DNA of 64,000 nt from Nepenthes gracilis (GCA_033239525.1 BSYO01000030.1:6423119-6487118); one strand, 5' to 3'; counted from the first letter of the stretch, positions 20,800 to 32,464 are shown. A program made the numbers and translations. Notes: generated from the letters alone by a model not told the origin.

Positions 20800-22805
20800 A
20801 GGAGCAGGCACTGGTAGCCCTCGATCACTCCGGATCCCCCATGAGGCTCTCGCAACATTGGGCGAAACGGTTCTCTGGGCTGAGAAACTCAATTGGAAAA
20901 TTGAGGTCAATCAGCCATGTAATGCACCAGCTAAGATTGACTCCCTCCCACTACCATGCCACCAGCATGTTGGAAACCTCGTGGGAGTGAATACAAATGG
21001 TCAACTTGTTCTCCAGTGTGGTCATATACCCTGCGAGCCGATCAATGCGCCGCGTAGCCTAGGTCAACCTCTTCTTTCAGGCGGATATTCTCCTCTTTTA
21101 GCTTATCGGTCTCCTCCACCAGGCCGGTCAACATAGCTTCTCTCAAGTTGGCATTCATCTCTTTTAAAATGGCATTCTTCGCCACCAGGCTGGCCAATAT
21201 AGACTCTAGGATGACTGCATCCTCCCAGTGCTCTACCTTCAGTGCCTCCAGCTTCTCGTCAAGCTAAGCGATTTCCTTATCCCTATCGAAGATCACCATG
21301 TCTCGCTGGCCAAGCGCCTTAGTAACTGCACCCAAAACTCCATCCATCTACGAAAACGATAAGTGCCAATAACGGCAAAATTGAAGAAAAAGCAAGTTGC
21401 AAGAGTTTACCTGCCAATTCTTGCGCACCGGCCCTTCTAGCTTGACATGAGATCATGGCTCTGGTGGCAGAGGACTAGAAATGGAACCCTTCTAAACAGG
21501 CCTAACAATGGCCTCTGCTGTAGACTTCTCTGGCAGCTCTGCCATAAGGTCCTCCGTTCCTGTCGGCTCCCTTATGGCGGACTTCTCCGGCCTCTCCACA
21601 ATCAAGCACATAGCCTGAGCGGGCTCTCTAATGGTGGTCTCCTTCGTAAACTCAGCGCTTGCACCAACTGCCAATTGCGGCTCTTTGACGGTTGGCACTC
21701 CTTGTGCCTTCTGAAGCTCCCTAGAAGCAGGCTCCTCAAATAATATAGCGATCGGATAACAGGAGGCTCTGTAGGCACCTCTTTGGGTTCCCCAGTTGGT
21801 GTCTCCTCCGGCGGATCAAAAGACCGCTCCACTGTGGGCTCCATAGGAGGGTCCAATAGCACTAGGTGCTTCGGCTGCGGCAGAGCCAGGATGACACTGT
21901 TGGTGGCAGAGCACAGTCTGGCCCTATAAGCCTCAACGGCAAATTCCTTACCATCTACGCCGAAGCTATCTCCTACTCCGACAAGTTAACCAGCTAGAAC
22001 ATTCTCTAGCTCGATGGAGGAGGATAAAGAAGGCATTACTGCCACCGTCACTTGCCGTCTTCTTAACCATTGGACTTTCGGGAGACTCCTCGTTGGGTGG
22101 TGCTCCGATCACAATGGTCCCAACCTTCCTCTTCCTGGAGGGCTACTTCATTTTCTGCTCGGGAGAAAGAGGCCCCCACTTGGCCTTCTTGGCCTCAACA
22201 CGAGAGATTAAGTGGTCTCTCCAAAAGTCATCAAGGTGGTCCTCCACCAGATCAAATGGCGACTCCAAAGACTCTGTCTCCTCATCAGAGGGAGTCACCA
22301 TGTAAATCTCAGGCACCTTTCCCCACTCCTTAGCCAATGGCTAGGACTTGTCCACATGAATAAAAAAGAATCGGTTCTTTCAGTTCTTTAAGGAATCATA
22401 TATGGTTGTGTTAATTTGGAGATCTCCGCATGGAGCCATGGAGATCCACTCTACTCCCTGATTAAACTTGAAGAGCACTCTAACCATTGCCACTACCAAC
22501 CACTTCATATGTTGATGAAGAAATATGTAGAAGGTGCACAGCTACCACACGGCGTTCGTGTGGAATTGTGCGATGGGAACTTGAAGAGCCGTGAAAATCT
22601 CCAACAACTCTTCAGGGACTGGAACACATAGGCCACTCCTCAAGTGGGCCTCATAGATGGTAACGAACCCCTCAGGTGGCAAGCATGGCTTATCTTCCTT
22701 GGTAGGGACTCAGTAGACAATCTCATTCGGGATGTTGTACTCTACGTAGAACTCCTTCACGTCATTTTCCTTGAGGATTGAAGTAATTTTGGTAACGGAA
22801 GCCAT
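20800..22805 (-). pseudogene. Element B antisense gene (Transposase_28-like / coiled coil)
   Basis: Read on the minus strand, the start at 22805 gives MASVTKITSILKENDVKEFY, collinear with the C copy (26421). The N-terminal 120 residues follow the Transposase_28 pattern (FVTIYEAHLRSGLCVPVPEE, VRVLFKFNQGVEW, KNRFFFI). The middle is charged and Pro/Glu-rich (VTPSDEETESLESPFDLVED at about 22290-22240; KPKEVPTEPP-type region near 21790). An intron (21348-21410) precedes a segment with a coiled-coil character (VIFDRDKEIA, EALKVEH) at 21200-21345. Several in-frame stops (for example after NEIVY, and after KMK at 22143) make it a pseudogene. Confidence 0.7.
21348..21410 (-). other. Predicted intron in element B antisense gene (63 nt)
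   Basis: On the minus strand TTGGCAG is followed by GTAAACTCTTGCAAC, ending ...CGTTTTCGTAG. Length (63 nt), borders and phase equal those of the C intron. Confidence 0.75.
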
Positions 22806-23380
22806 GGGAATGGAAGCAAGAAGAAAGCACAACACTTAGAATTTTCTTGATGAAGATGAAGGAAAGCGTGAAAATTCAAAAATAAAACAGATGGACAACT
22901 TAAAAGGCAATGTGAACGCTGGACACATTAACCATTTCATAAACGTATGCCATCATTGTTACCACGTGTCATTTCCTAAATGGGTGTAGTCGAATCAGAT
23001 CCTATGGTAAATTAATTACCGAGATCGTGAATTCATTGCATAAATACACGTAACTACCTTTTCATCTGACAGACCGGCTGATGATGGCGCATCGTTTCAA
23101 CTCCCACAGGTTCTCCGAATTTCTAGCTTGGATAGTCAACAAATTTGGTCAACTCTTCCTTTAGAAGTTCTCCAGATTTCTGGCTTAGACGGTTAATGAG
23201 TCCAATCAACTCTTCTTTCAGAGGTTCTCCAGACTTTGACTAAGACGGTCAATAATTTAGATCAACGCTTCCTTCACAAGTTCAGCAGATCTCAACAAAC
23301 ACCAAGTCACGTGACCAGTCAAGCATGTCCCATCATAAACATGCTAGAGGTCAGAATTTAGACTACTAGCATGAAGGGCT

Positions 23381-23392
23381 AGTGATAGGTAT
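23381..23392 (+). other. Element B polypurine-tract region
   Basis: ATGAAGGGCTAG sits directly before the 3' LTR; element C has the equivalent GGAGGGCTAG. This is the expected start site of plus-strand cDNA. Confidence 0.6.
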
Positions 23393-24347
23393 GCCTATAG
23401 AGGGCTAGCCCAAGAAAGAGAAACAGCCCAAATTCACAAAAACCATATGTGTGCCTAGATGGCCAACGCCAACCATTAACTAACCAAAAGGCCAAGGAGA
23501 CCGGCCAAGCTTAACATTAGGGCGGACAATCAGCTCATGAAGACGGTCAATATTTACGTTGACTAGAAGCGTCACAGTAGGCCGGCCTAAGAGTAAGCCT
23601 CATGTTGGCCAAGCTAAGTTTGGCCCATACTTCCATCCAGTCCTCTCCCTTAATTTGCGCTCTTCCAAAAGGCAATCTCCATTGCAATGGTTACCAATAG
23701 ATTCAATGCACGTCCCATGAGAAAAGCGCCATATTCTCTTCATGCTTGTAGTAAACCCTAATGGTTACAAAATGTAGAAGGAAAGCAACTCACCCAAGGA
23801 GCCATTACCGCCATTAGTGCTCCACGTCAAGAAAGGAAGCCAGCCCAACAGAGTACGGGAATCAAGCATTCCTGCCTATGGAAAACTGCCCAGCATCTCA
23901 ACTATAAAAGCCCATGGAGTCTTCACTCCATTGCAAGTTCTCTTCTCTGCTAAAAAACACTCTCATAAGCTCATACTATGCTCTCAAAATTCTGAAAGCT
24001 CCCAAGCTTACAAAATGCTTATTCCCTCTTTGACATTGTTCCTTGTGAACACAGTGTTGAGAACTAGCGCTCCTCACGAGCCATAGAAAGCCTCCCACGA
24101 CGAAAGTGAAACCTTCATCACAAACACCCTTTACATTTTTGTTACTTTCATTTTGTCATTACCTTCTTAATTCGAAGGTTGTTTGCTGACTTGAGTATTA
24201 GAGTATTTTCGGTGGGACAACCTTCCACCATCACCTGACCTCTTGTTTGTTATAATGGTGCGTAGGATCCAAACTCAGTGAATGGAACCAAATTTAGACG
24301 ATCAAATTGACCCAAACCTATTCGAAGACTAGATCCAGGACACATCA
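23393..24347 (+). repeat. Element B 3' LTR
   Basis: It runs from TGATAGGTATGCCTATAGAG to ...GGACACATCA, 955 bp, and pairs with 12199-13172. TATA at 23903. Many substitutions separate the two LTRs. Confidence 0.9.
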
Positions 24348-24352
24348 ATATG
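24348..24352 (+). repeat. Target-site duplication of element B (right)
   Basis: ATATG, identical to 12194-12198. Confidence 0.85.
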
Positions 24353-24469
24353 CTATTATTTAAAACTGATAGATGATTCATTATACATATAATACTATAA
24401 ACAAGGCCAAATGTCACCTTTAACTTATGGATAATATGTTTAGATCACAATTTTTATTATAATATATTA

Positions 24470-24899
24470 GGACATGTAATAATATATCCTATCAATTCAT
24501 TACAATGGTTCGTATATAATCAAATAAAAACTCTATTCAAATATGAATATATTCTTTATATTTTCTCATACCATTGAAAATATTAATATTATTAAATTTA
24601 CATAGAGTTTTTATCATTACTTTGTCAAATACTTGTCATTCATTGAAATCATATTCATGCATTGAATTTAGCTTGTATTTTAAGAATATGCGGGATAGTA
24701 ATATGTGATTTAATAAAATATATGAACTATTAATGTAGGAAACTTGAAAAAATTATATAAATTATGTTTAATTTATAAATAGTTGATTTAATAATATCTA
24801 GGAATAGCAGTATAGGAATTAATAATATTCAAGAACTTTGATGTAGGGAAATTAACATACTTGAGGTGAGGTCATCAATTCAATCAGAACATTTTAACT
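24470..24899 (+). repeat. Old AT-rich repeat, copy 2, left piece
   Basis: Collinear with the left half of copy 1 (about 9290-9600): AAACTCTATTCAAATATGAA near 24525 matches 9385-9405, followed by ATATATTC and the ATTAAATTTACATAGAGTTT block. It is cut at 24899 by element C and continues at 35662. Confidence 0.7.
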
Positions 24900-25844
24900 T
24901 AATGCGTTTTGGATCTAAATTTTGAACAGGTTCGGGTCAACTTGATCATCTGAATCCGGTTTCATTCATTGAGTCTGGATCCTACACACCACTACAACAA
25001 ATAAGAGATCAGATGACGGTGGGAGGTTATGCCATCGAAAATACTCCGACACTCAAATAAATAAACAGCCTTTGAATCAAGAAGATAAGGGCAAAATGAA
25101 AGTAACAAAAATGTAAAAGGTGTTTGTGATGGGGGTTTCGCTCTCGTCGTGAGAGGCTTTTTGTGACTTATGAGGAGCGTTGGTTTTCAACACTGTGTTC
25201 GCAAGGAATGTAGCGTCAAAGAGGGAATGGGCGTTCTGTAAGATTGGGAGCTTTCAGAATTATGAGAGCATAATGTGAGCTTATGAGAGTGTTTGTTAGC
25301 AAAAAGAGAACGTGCCCCAGAGTGAAGACTCCATGAGCTTTTATAGCTACTGTGTCTGGCTGCTTTTCTTGCACAGAAAGGTTTGATTCCCGCGCTTTGT
25401 TGGGATTGATATCTTTTCTGGCGTGAAGCTCTAATGGCGGTAATAGCTCTGGGTGGATTTCCTTCCTTCTACGTTTTGTAACCATTAGAGTTTACTGCAA
25501 ATAGGAAAAAAATTTGGCACTTTTCTCATGGGACATGCGTTGAATCTGCTGGTAACCGTTTAATGAAGATTGCCTTTTGAGAGAGGACGAAATCGATTGT
25601 TGCTAGTTGTAGACGGAGGAGTGGGCCAAGGCTGGGCTTGGGCCACTTGAGGCTTGCTCTTAGGCCAACCTACTTGCAATGCTTCCCGTCAAAATTATTG
25701 ACCGCCTTTGTGAGCCAATTGTCCACCCTTGTGTCAAGCTTGGCCGGTCTCCTTAGCCAATTGACCGTCCGGGTGCACATATGGGCCTTTGTAGATTGGG
25801 TCGTTCTTCCTTCTTGAGCCAGCCCATTATGAGCATACTCATCA
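24900..25844 (-). repeat. Element C 3' LTR
   Basis: 945 bp, pairing with 34705-35661. The outer tip has decayed (TAATGCG instead of TGATGCG on the plus strand). TATA equivalent at 25339-25345. Confidence 0.88.
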
Positions 25845-25856
25845 CTAGCCCTCCAT
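25845..25856 (-). other. Element C polypurine-tract region
   Basis: The minus strand reads ATGGAGGGCTAG immediately before the 3' LTR. Confidence 0.6.
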
Positions 25857-26420
25857 ATTGGTGGTCTAAATTTTGACCTCCAGTATGTTCATGATGGGAC
25901 ATGCTTGACTAGTCATGTGACTTGGTGCCCGTCAAAATCCACTGAATTGGTGAAGGAAGTGTTGGCCAGAATCGTTGACCGTCTTGGAAAAAGTCCAGAG
26001 AACTTTCTGAAGGAAGAGTTGACTTGATTTACTGACCGTCCGGGTCAAAATCTGAAGAACTGTTGAAGAAAATATTGACCAAATTTGTCGTCCATCCAAG
26101 CCAAAATCCCGAGGACTTGTGGGAGTTGGAATGACGTGCCATCATCAGCTGGCCTGTCAGATGAAAAGGTAGCCATGTGTATTCATGTAGTGGATTTGTG
26201 ATCCAAGTATTTAATGCACCAGAGGATCTGATTTGACTGTGCCCGTTCAGGAAACAACACGTGGCAGCAATGATGGCGCATGTTTACAAAACGGTTAACG
26301 TGTTCGGCGTTCACACTACCCTTTAAGTTATCCGTTCATTTTATTTTTGAATTTCCCACGCTTTCCTTTATCTTCCTCAAAAAATTCTAAGTGTTGTGCT
26401 TCCTTATTGCTTCCATTCCC

Positions 26421-28243
26421 ATGGCTTCCGTTATTGAATTTGCTTCAGTCCTTAGGGAAAATGACGTGAAGGAGTTGTACGTGGAGTATAACATCCCGAA
26501 GGAGATTGTCTTCCGAGTCCCTACCAAGGATGATAGGGCGTGCTCACCACCTGAGAGGTTTGTTACCATCTACGAGGCCCACTTGAGGAGTTGCCTACAT
26601 TTTCTAGTCTCTGGTGAGTTGCTGGAGATTTTCACGACTCTTCAAGTTCCCATCACACAGTTCCACGCGAACATCATGCGGTACTTGTGCACCTTCTGCA
26701 TATTTTTTCGTCAACATATGAAGCGGCTGACGATGGTGATGGTTAGAGTGCTCTTCAAGTTTAACTAGGGAGTAGAGTGGATCTCTCTGGCTCCATGTGG
26801 TGGTCTCCAAATCAGCATCACCATATATGATTCCTTAAAGAATTGGAAGAACCGATTCTTTTTTATTCAACTCGTGTTTATGTAACTTCCTAATCTCCAT
26901 TGGATTTATTTTGAGATCAATGGGGTAACGTGCAAAGGGAAATAAAAATTAATAATACTTTTATTACTAATTATATATAAAGGAAGGAACATCCATAGGG
27001 AAAGTCAAGAAAGAAAAGAAAGAAGAAATAGATTTGAGTGGAGGGTCACCTAGGGAGCTACAACGATTGCCTTCAAGGAGAGACCACAAAGCCCTCTTTA
27101 TAATTTCTCGTATAGTGATGAGGAAGAAAATCAAAGCCAAGTGGGGGCCTCCTTCTCCTGAGTAGAAAATGAGGAAGCCCTCAAGGAAGAGGAAGGCTGG
27201 GACCATTATGATTGGAGCACCACCCAACAAGGAGTCTCTCAAGAGTCTAGCGGTGAAGAACACGGCAATGATGATGGCAATAATGCCTTCTTCATCCTCC
27301 TCCATTGAGCTAGGGAATGTTCTGGCTGGTCAACTTGCCAGAGTAGGAGATAGCTCCGGTGTAGGTGGTGAGGAGTCTACCGTTGAGGCTTATAGGGCCA
27401 GGCTGCGTTCTGCCACCAGCTGCGTCGTCCTAGCCTTACCGCAGCCGAAGCTCCTGGAGCCTCCTATAGAGTCCACAGTGGAGTGGGCTGTTGATCCATT
27501 AGAGGACACACCAGCTGGGGAACCTAAGGAGGTGCTTGCAGAGCCTCCTGTTGTGCCAATCGCCACATTATCTGAGGAGCTTGCTTATGGGGAGCTTCAG
27601 GAGGCACAAGGAGTGCTAACCGCTGGAGAGTCTCAATTGGCGGTTGGTGCAAGCACTCAGTTTACATAGGAGACTACCATCGGAGAGCCTGCTCAGGCTG
27701 TGTGCCTGATCATGGAGAGGTCAGAGGAGTCCGACTCTAGAGAGTTGGCGGGGATGGAGCACCTTATAGTGGAGCTACCAGAGGAGTCTGCGGTGGAGGC
27801 TACTGCTAGGCCAATTTAGGAGGGTTTTATTTCTAGTCCTCCACGGCCAGAGCCATGATCTCACGTCTGACCAGGAAGGCCGGTGCGCAGGATTTGGCAG
27901 GTAAACTCTTGCAACTTTCTTTTTCTTTAATTTTGCCGTTGCTGACACTTATCATTTTCGTAGACGGATAAAGTTTTGGGCGCAGTTATAAAGTTGCTTG
28001 GCCAACAAGACTTGGTGATCTTCAATAGGGATAAGGAGATCTCTTGGCTTGACAAAGAGCTGGAGGTGCTAAAGGCGGAGCATCGAGAGGATGCAGTCAC
28101 CCTAGAGTTTGTACTGGCTGGCCTGGTGGTGGAGAATGCCAGTCTAAAATAGGAGAACACCAGCTTGAGAGAAGCTGTGGTGACCGGCCTAGTGGAGGAG
28201 AACGACAAGCTAAAAGAGGAGAATAGTTTTCTTTTGTGGTGAC
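26421..28243 (+). pseudogene. Element C antisense gene (Transposase_28-like / disordered / coiled coil)
   Basis: This is the clearest full-length copy. The start at 26421 (CCCATGGCTTCC) opens MASVIEFASVLRENDVKELY. Residues 1-115 match the Transposase_28 layout (PPERFVTIYEAHLRSCLHF, then an L-P-I-T-Q-F-H-A-N block, VRVLFKFN, and after a stop KNWKNRFFFI at 26840-26868). The middle (27115-27800) is basic then Pro/Glu-rich (KPSRKRKAGTIMIGAPPNKE; EDTPAGEPKEVLAEPPVVP). The intron 27901-27963 joins VRRIWQ to a coiled-coil segment (FNRDKEISWLDKELEVLKAE, VEENDKLKEENSFL). An AATAAA follows at 28338. Several stops (26766, 26882, 27163) make the copy defective. Role unknown; opposite orientation to gag-pol suggests a separately transcribed accessory protein. 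Confidence 0.75.
27901..27963 (+). other. Predicted intron in element C antisense gene (63 nt)
   Basis: GGCAG is followed by GTAAACTCTTGCAACTTTC, then a T-rich tract and CATTTTCGTAG. Phase 0. The exon borders align with B and D. Confidence 0.8.
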
Positions 28244-28337
28244 CGCCAGCGCCTCTTCCTGAGAGCTTTGCTCCTCCATAGTTTTTTTCTCGTACTCCTC
28301 ACTTTCTTTTATAGAATGATGTAAAAATATTGTAAGT

Positions 28338-28343
28338 AATAAA
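28338..28343 (+). terminator. Poly(A) signal of element C antisense gene
   Basis: AATAAA in GTAAGTAATAAAACAAAC about 95 bp past the end of the coiled-coil segment; conserved in B. Confidence 0.5.
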
Positions 28344-28696
28344 ACAAACAACTGTTTTATTGTTGTTACATGTTCCGCTTTCATTGTCATTTTTGAGTTG
28401 TCTGTTATGTTAACCTGCCAACTTGGTGAATTACATGCGAGTTGGCCGTCCGCCTTGTCTAAGACATTGTCAGTGCTTTTTGAGGGACTTAAGTCCTTGC
28501 GAAGGCATCAAGACATATCTTGATGTCACATCGAGCCTACTCGATACTTGTATGTGAGTAGAGGCTTGGTGGTGTTGCCCAAGTGTAGACTTGTGTGACC
28601 AGATTTTGGGAGGAGTTCCTTACTCCTGTCAATCATCGTTGACTAATCAAGCAATCCCCTTGTAAAGGAGATCGTCATGTGTGCTACTTGAGCACC

Positions 28697-28965
28697 CTAA
28701 AACTTTGACCACAAATAGATCACTTGGATGACCAAGGTTTAGATATGACCGATTATGGGCCGCTTGGATGACCAGGGTTTAAATACGACTATTTAAGGGC
28801 ACCCAGATGACCAGAGTTCAAATATAACCGCTCATAGGCCACCTGGATGACCTAGGTTTAAATACGACCACTCATGAGCCGCCTGGATGGCCAGGGCTTA
28901 AATACAACCGCTCATGGGCCACCTGGATGACCAGGATTTAGTAACGAGTTGGTGAAAACCCACCC
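28697..28965 (-). repeat. About 40-bp tandem repeat array in element C
   Basis: Six diverged units on the plus strand show GCC(G/A)CCTGGATGACCAGGGTTTAAATACGACC(A/G)CTCATGGG as the rough consensus. It lies directly past integrase, as in B and D, and is followed by CTTAGGGACGGTCTAGGTCA. Confidence 0.85.
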
Positions 28966-29140
28966 AACTTAGGGACGGTCTAGGTCATTTAACCCTACAA
29001 TAAGGAAAACATACAAACATACATGCAAGTATAGAAGAGAGAAAACAAAATATGGTACAAAGAAGAGGATACTTATTTTATTAATTGAAAAAGAAGTACA
29101 TACATTTACATGCAAACACGTGAATGACCTACCTGGACAT

Positions 29141-30443
29141 TTACTGGAAGTAGTGTTTGAGGTGGATCGCGTTCCACGTCCGTAGAACCAACTTGCCATC
29201 CAGGGTTCGGAGTTTGTACGCTCTATTTCGTAGGACGGCGAAGACTAAGAAAGGCCTTTCCCAATTTGGAAAAAGCTTATTCCGGTTTGCAATCTTGCTC
29301 GTAGCCTCGATGCTTCGCAAGACCAAATCTCCAATGTCAAACTGCCGCACTTTTACCTTCTTGATGTAACAATAAGCAATTCGTTGTTGGTAGGCCACAG
29401 TCGGTATCTTGGTAGTATTGCGGGCTTTTTCTAACAAGTCTAAGTATTTTTGGATTTTTTGGGAGTTACCTTGTAGGTCGAAGGATTCAACCCTAAGATT
29501 TGGAAGCTTAATCTCAACTGGGATTACTGCTTCCATCCCGTAGTAGAGACCGAATGGTGTCTTGCGAGTGGGTTCCTTTGGAGTCGTTTGATAAGACCAA
29601 AGGGCGGAGGATAGCTCGTTGATCTAGGAGCCCACTGCATCGTGCAACTTGGTCTTTAGACCGTGGAGTAGCATTTGATTCGTGACCTCCACTTGTCCAT
29701 TCGCTTGGGGGTATGCTACTGAAGTGTGGACCACCGGATGCCTAGGTTGGTGCAATACTTGGTGAAGCATTTTCCTAAAATTGGATTTCGTTGTTGGTGA
29801 CAATGACCTCGGGAACATCACATCTGCTAACTATGTTCTGGAAAACGAATTCAAAGGTGTTGTGCTTTGTAATTTTGGCTAGCGGGATGGTTTCAACTTA
29901 CTTGGTGAAGTAGTCGATACCTGTGATAATAAACCTCCTTTGCCCCGTTGCCATAGGAAATGGGTTGAGAATGTCAAGCCCCCATTGCGCGAAGGGCCAA
30001 AAAGACTGGAGGGATTTTACCTCAGTGGGCGGCTTATGGTGAAGATTGTCGTGAAGCCAGCAGTTCTCATACCTCTTTACGAACTTGAGCACATCCTTCT
30101 TCATTGTCGGCCAGTAGTAACCTTGACGCATGATCTTGAATGCTAAGTTCTTGCCGCCAACATGTGATCTAAAAATCCTAAGGTGGACTTCGCCTAGAGC
30201 GTAGTCGGCCTCCTCAAGAGTGAGGCACCGGATATACGGAGTTGAGTAACCATGGCGATATTGTCGTCCCTCGACCATAGTGTGCCAGCCGGCCGTCTTC
30301 TTGACCCGTTTGGTTTCGTCTGCGTCTTCTGGGAGTGCTCCGTCCATCAGGTATCTTCGGTATGGTGTCATCCAATTTTCCATTCCGGAGATATGTATTG
30401 CTTTTTGTTGCTCTATACTGGAAGTGCTCAGAATCTTTTGCAT
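29141..30443 (-). pseudogene. Element C integrase
   Basis: Two long pieces remain. 29898-30443 has KKTAGWHTMVEGRQYRHGYS, the zinc-binding region HVGGKNLAFKIMRQGYYWP with RYENCWLH (one zinc Cys replaced by Trp-side change), and WGLDILNPFP with the first catalytic Asp. 29141-29536 has the C-terminal module (GDLVLRSIEATSKIANRNK, WERPFLVFAVLRNRAYKLR) ending WNAIHLKHYFQ. The core with the second Asp lies between in broken frames (near 29790-29810). No chromodomain. Confidence 0.85.
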
Positions 30444-30589
30444 GTCCCTCGAGTACTACTCTGGGTTTTTGGTCACCGCCGCTTTTGCTAGTTGGTCGGC
30501 CTTCTAGTTCTCAGTTCTAGGAACGTGGACCAGGGTTGGCCTACCAAATCTCTGGGTGGCTTCCTTCGCTTTGGCCAAGTATTTGGCTA

Positions 30590-31360
30590 AGTAAGGGTTG
30601 TACACCTCAAAACTTCTGTTAACTTAGTTGACAACTAACTCAGAGTCACTGTAGATAGTCAATCACTTAGCTGAGCACTCTTTGGCAAGTCTTAACTCGG
30701 ATAACAGGTTTTGTATTTGGTAATGTTGTTGGTGGCCGGAAGTCGAGTCTAATTGAGTACTTCACCTCAAACCCATCTGGGGTCCTTAGGACCACTTTGG
30801 CGCCTCTGCTGGCTCCGTAGACGATCCGTCCATATTGAGGACCCATTTCGGTTCTTCCTCATGTTGTTTCACGTCCTCGATGGCCTATTCTTCGAGAATT
30901 GGTTTCGTGGTCTCGACAATGAAGTCGGCCAGAGCCTGCCCCTTAATGGCTAGTCTGGGCTGAAATTCGATGTCAAATTTTCCTAACTCGATAGCCCATT
31001 TTACAAGTATTTAGAAACGTCGAGTTTCTGGAGAATGCTCTTTAGAGGTCGGTCGGTGAGAACACCTACGTGATGAGCTTGGAAGTAAGATCTCAGTTTT
31101 CGGGTGGAGAAGACAAGTGCCAAGGCTAACTTTTCCGCATGTGGGTAACGTGTTTCTAGGCTAGCTAAAGTTTTGCTCACGTAGTAGACCGACCACTGAG
31201 TGTCGGTGTCTTGGCATATGAAGATAGAGTTGAGGGCTGCCTCCAACACCGCTAGGTAGAGATACAACTCCTATCCATCCTTGGGTGACATTAGTAACGG
31301 TGGACTAGCCAAATACTATTTCAATTAGTTAAAGGCTATCTGGCACTCTACTATCCACCG
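30590..31360 (-). pseudogene. Element C RNase H region
   Basis: The Ty3-type domain is open at 31001-31267 (QWSVYYVSKTLASLETRYPH, LTDRPLKSIL). The second domain survives in pieces: an LNMDGSS-like stretch near 30830, NNITKYK-like near 30730, and SDSELVVN-like near 30640. Multiple stops. Confidence 0.75.
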
Positions 31361-31399
31361 GAATCCATTCGCTTTTGTCCCCTTTTGTGCCTTAAAAAA

Positions 31400-32420
31400 A
31401 GGTTGGTACTTATCCCTAACTTAGCTAAGAAGTGGGGCAAGGCCGCCAATCATCTGGTTAGCCACTAGATATCTTTGACACTTCGTGGCGGAGTCATGTC
31501 CGCAAGAACCTTTGATATTCTCTGGGTTTGCCTCGATCCCTCGTTGGGAGACGGTGAAACTCAGGAACTTCCTTGAGGATAAACTAAAGACACACTTAGT
31601 TGGATTCAGTTTCGTTTGACCTGTGCGGAGTACCTCGAATGATTCAACGAGATCACGAATATGGTCATTGGTAGTCTTACTCTTGACAAGCATGTCATCG
31701 ATGTACACCTCCATATTGCGGCAAATCTACTTTTCAAACATCTTGTTCATGAGCCGTTAGTAAGTGGCACTTGTGTTCTTTAGATCAAAAGGCATGACCT
31801 TATAATAATAAGTGCCTTGGTTTGTCAAAAATGAGGTTTACTCCTCATCCTCCGGCTCATTCGAATCTGGTTATAGCCCGAGTACACATCCATGAGACTC
31901 AACAGCTCATGTCCGGATGTGGAGTCCACTAACAAGTCAATCCTGGGTAAAGAGAAGCTGTCTTTTGGGTAGACTTTGTTAACGTCGGTGAAGTTGATGC
32001 ACATTTGCCATTTTCCGTTGCTTTTCTTTACCAAGATGACGTTGAAAAGCCAGTATGGGTATTGGATCTCCCTAATGAAGCCGGCGTCCAGCAACTTCTT
32101 TACCTCTTCCCGGATGGCGACTAACTTTTTTACGGAGTAGTTTCTTCGCTTCTGCCTGATGGGCTTGTGGCTGTGATCAAGGCCCAACTTGTAGACCATT
32201 ACTCCGGCCAAAATTTTAGATATGTCAGCGGAGTCCACGCAAATATGTCAGCGTTCTGTCATAAGAACGTGATTAGCTCATCGCGTAGTGTACTAGTGAG
32301 TGAGTCGCCGATTTGCACGCACCTTTTCGGATCTTTCGGTTCAGCGAGATTAAATCGGTTGCCTCACCAAACTGCACTTGCTGCAAAGTTGCTTCATCGC
32401 GATGGTTGAGTTCTCCTGCC
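31400..32420 (-). pseudogene. Element C reverse transcriptase
   Basis: 31825-32238 encodes [52 protein letters not shown] and [14 protein letters not shown] (with the first catalytic Asp). A break follows, then 31421-31714 begins with [14 protein letters not shown], where the catalytic Asp pair is intact. A stop and frameshift lie between 31730 and 31830. Confidence 0.88.
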
Positions 32421-32464
32421 GACTTGGTGAAGCCACTCAGAGCTATCTAAGATATATAACATGT

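Larger units (their letters stand above)
12199..24347 (+). mobile_element. Element B: old Ty3/Gypsy (Tat-type) retrotransposon with a nested insertion
   Basis: The two LTRs (12199-13172 and 23393-24347) share start, TATA region and end and are flanked by a perfect 5-bp duplication. Inside, in order, are: primer-binding site, start of gag, a 2.8-kb unrelated segment, end of protease, RT, RNase H, integrase, a 40-bp tandem array, an antisense gene and a purine-rich tract. Coding parts are full of stops. The LTRs differ at many positions by eye, pointing to an old insertion. It is the same family as C and D by LTR and pol similarity. Confidence 0.93.
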
